Below, piece by piece: positions 61,426 to 64,000 of a DNA stretch of 64,000 bases. The stretch is from Mya arenaria. Lineage: Eukaryota > Mollusca > Bivalvia > Myida > Myidae. Both the position numbers and the translations under genes were made by a program. Numbering within the stretch: the first letter of the stretch is position 1; each line of letters starts with the position of its first letter. The stretch is taken from the NCBI RefSeq assembly GCF_026914265.1, contig NC_069126.1, positions 23,289,473 to 23,353,472 of the forward strand, in the 5' to 3' direction. The notes beneath the pieces are model-generated. The model was not told where the DNA came from and made no database searches. It saw nothing but the letters and a program-made list of their open reading frames with translations.

Positions 61426-63140
61426 TTAAATAATAAAAATAGAATTTTAAGTTTTTATAGCATATTAAGAGACCATCAAGATATATCACGAGTGTTATAA
61501 TGTTGCTGCCTCGTTAGCATTCCTTCATTAGTCTAAAGCAGCTCGATGGGCTTTCATAAACCAACTAGCAGTTTGTGGTCTTATGGTGGAAAACTCATCT
61601 CCTTTACGTGTTTCTTCGACTTCTAATGGAACCCTGTATTCATATCAATGTTTGTATATTGTGTTAAGTCATGCTGTTCATCAAATACCGCGTCCATTCT
61701 TGGCAGCGCGTACGCGTCCTTAACACCACTATTGTTTAGTTGCCTATTATGTACGCACATGCGAAGCTTCCCGTTTTTCCTACGGACTAAAACGACATTT
61801 GACGCTATTGAGATTTTGATTTCTGCATTTCATCTCCTGCAAAAGACTGTGTTTCGTTGTTTTACGACGGTAAGGTTGCTTGAACGGAGTCTGGCATTCG
61901 GGCAATAAGTTAAATCGGTGTTTTCTATAATCAGAGTGTAAACCGTCGGAGTCAGATGTTGAGAAAATGGGTAATTTTAACAATGATGATTATAGAAAAT
62001 TCATGTTTTATGACGTAACATTCGTAAATATTTTGTCATTGTCTTTAATGGACAATACATGTTTATCATTCTTCAAATGACAAACGTTCAAGCCTTGTCC
62101 GGTTGCAGCACATCATATAATACAATGCAGTTACTGTTTTTTCTGTTCTTCTAACAATAAAGTCGGCATGCATGGCGCAGTTCAGAAGACCAAAACTGAA
62201 TGCTTTCTTACCAAGTGTTTAGCGCGAAATGACGCACGGATACTTATACATGTATCAACAAATGCTCATGCGCGACTTTCTAACTAATCCACTTTATAAA
62301 ATCATTTAATGACTTATTAGAAATTTGGCGGTTGTTGACTCCTAAATGGAGTTTTGGTTTTTAAAGCTATTCTAAATAATTAAATATGAATGATACGCAT
62401 ATCCCATTGGCGGAGGCTTAAGTCTGAACACCAAGGAAGTTTTGCGAGTTATGCTTTTATGGTTCAGCCTATGATTTAAATTGATATTCTATCAAGAATA
62501 CAAATTACAAAATTCCATCATGCTCCCGAAACCATTCAAGCGAATATACTTAATTAGCAAATAAACTATACATAACGTTGTATTTGATAAATTTAACATG
62601 ATGCAATGCATATATATCTACTAGTATTATATTTTTTTCGGCAAAATTTATTAGCGTGAGATTCAGTTTACATAAAGTGATAACATTCCGAAAACATATT
62701 GCAACTTTCACGGAATTATTAATATTATTCATTTTGCGATGTTCGCCCAACTTAAAAACAGAAATCAAACGATTACAGTGTGCAAATGAACATGGTTTTA
62801 GCTTCGTTTTAAATAACAAAATAAGACAAAGGGAGAACACTGCTGGTGAATTAACAGAAACAAAGATGTATTTATTGTTAAACCTATTAAGTTATAAGTA
62901 ATAAGAAAAAAAACACAACAGTTCTGTATAAATAAAGTAGTATTAAGTCATTGTTAAAATATTAATGGCAAGATAGCAAAATAGCAAGCAGTATACAATA
63001 ATGATAAATAAGTTAAATAAAAACATGTATTATACACTGTCATGTACACAGAAATGATTGGCACATATATATGTGTGTTGACTAGAGAAATAATCAGAGC
63101 AACTATCATAACAAATCTATTAACGATCCTGTTAAATAAA
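61426..63140. other. No supported gene after the 29-bp array
   Basis: Frames near 61648-61983 overlap on both strands without recognisable domains. The rest is AT-rich. This is the downstream side of the P450 gene. Confidence 0.35.
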
Positions 63141-63521
63141 TTTAAAGTGACACTCTTATTCAAAATCAATACAAACATATGTATAACAAACATATATTTT
63201 GAGTGATAAACCCTCAACTATTTACTAAATAATGCATTTATGGAAAATATTAATTACTGAAAACGAGTTTGTAACCGTGTATATTATAGCAGAAAGCGCA
63301 AAAATATTAAATAATTGGTGAATGCAAATATATTTTAATACTATGGTCTACTATAGTCTCATAAGGTAGAAATACCGTGTTTAATGATCATTTCTTTCAA
63401 ATTAAACTCGGTATCCTCTATGGGAACCACTGTTTTCGACATTTATTCATCCTTTTTGGAATATTTAAACACTAATATCAATTATGGTGAATCTTATTTG
63501 GGAGTATGAGTGCATCTTTAA
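63141..63521 (-). mobile_element. MITE, family A, just downstream of the P450 stop
   Basis: TTTAAAGTGACACTCTTATT at the left, TTATTTGGGAGTATGAGTGC and ATCTTTA at the right, with the family A interior. It lies 33 bp beyond the P450 stop codon (- strand), so it probably sits in the 3' untranslated region and may supply the AATAAA (63442-63447, - strand). Confidence 0.88.
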
Positions 63522-63553
63522 AAGATTTAAAACAACGTTTATGTTTTTCTTGA

Positions 63554-63764
63554 TCAACGGGACACAACTCTGCATGTGAAGTCTGGCGCCTGGAGGACTG
63601 TTCCCGGAGCTAGCTCCCTTGGATCGGAAGACGGCAGGCTGCCGGAACTTGGCGGGAGGAGCTCGTGGTTACGTAACAACGCGGTGACAAACAGGAACAT
63701 GCGGCTGTATGCGGTCTTCACGCCCATGCATGATCGAAAACCCACACCGAATGGCATAAAATAA
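63554..63764 (-). CDS. Cytochrome P450, terminal exon only (gene continues beyond the window)
   Basis: On the - strand an acceptor (CTATTTTTCAG) ends at 63765, then the exon reads about 69 codons to TGA at 63554-63556. YFMPFGVGFRSCMG contains the haem-binding loop FxxGxRxCxG, whose Cys is the axial haem ligand. It is followed by an L-helix-like stretch (TAYSRMFLFVTALL) and a C-terminal tail of usual length after the Cys (about 57 residues). The exon starts with one base completing a codon, so the upstream intron is phase 2. P450s are membrane-bound mono-oxygenases; the substrate cannot be told. The spacing and tail look most like clan 2 (CYP1/2/17-like), but this is tentative. MPFGV could be mistaken for a start; the splice site and family pattern argue it is internal. 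Confidence 0.88.
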
Positions 63765-64000
63765 CTGAAAAATAGAGAACATAATCAATTCATAGTTTAA
63801 TTTTGTGTAACTTATCTGCTGCGTAAAAAATATCAATCATTATCTACAATACAGTAAAATGATAAACAGAATAAAATGAATGTGTTTACTGTTGAGTAGC
63901 ATATCTACTTTAAGTCAATGGTAGAGTGTTGTCTATGGGAGCATTGTCCAAGTTATGTCAATAATACTAATAATTTTATTCATCCGCTTGTTGACTGGTC

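Overview
The window looks like a gene-poor, AT-rich, repeat-rich stretch of an invertebrate genome, most likely a lophotrochozoan and probably a bivalve mollusc. The basis is a spliced bsx-type homeobox gene, a clan-2-like cytochrome P450 terminal exon, many short interspersed elements with inverted ends, and very large minisatellite arrays. The species cannot be fixed from the sequence alone. Nothing bacterial or organellar was seen: there are introns with GT-AG borders and no operon-like packing.

Only two host genes are supported. The main one is a complete three-exon coding region on the + strand (39513-39804, 42482-42666, 43031-43321). It predicts a 255-residue BSX/brain-specific-homeobox transcription factor with an N-terminal Groucho-type motif and a Q50 homeodomain split by an intron between homeodomain positions 44 and 45. 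The second is the last exon of a cytochrome P450 on the - strand at the right edge (63554-63764), carrying the haem-thiolate loop; the rest lies beyond the window. The two genes converge, with about 20 kb of repeats between them.

Layout: 1-9.7 kb, short inverted-repeat elements and a 62-bp tandem repeat; 9.74-11.53 kb, a broken LTR-type retroelement pol remnant on the - strand; 13.02-16.56 kb, an array of about 53 copies of a 66-bp unit; 18-22 kb, nested non-autonomous DNA elements; 23.5-24.9 kb, a purine-rich GA/GACA/GACT block; 25.4-26.5 kb, a second copy of the large palindrome-ended element; 26.6-29.3 kb and 34.9-39.5 kb, relatively repeat-poor DNA with clusters of TAAT-type sites that may be cis-regulatory for bsx; 29.3-33.4 kb, three simple or tandem repeats; 39.5-44.6 kb, bsx; 45.9-55.2 kb, more short elements plus 21-bp and 35-bp arrays; 56.63-61.43 kb, an array of about 165 copies of a 29-bp unit with higher-order structure; 63.1-64 kb, one more short element and the P450 exon.

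Most long open frames here are by-products of tandem units whose length is a multiple of three (21 and 66 bp) or of simple repeats, and I do not call them genes. I found no CRISPR array, rRNA gene, intact tRNA gene or obviously new enzymatic system. The observations most worth follow-up are the layered structure of the tandem arrays, the 35-bp array that seems to have grown from the end of a dispersed element, the nested insertions with readable target duplications, and the candidate regulatory islands around bsx.
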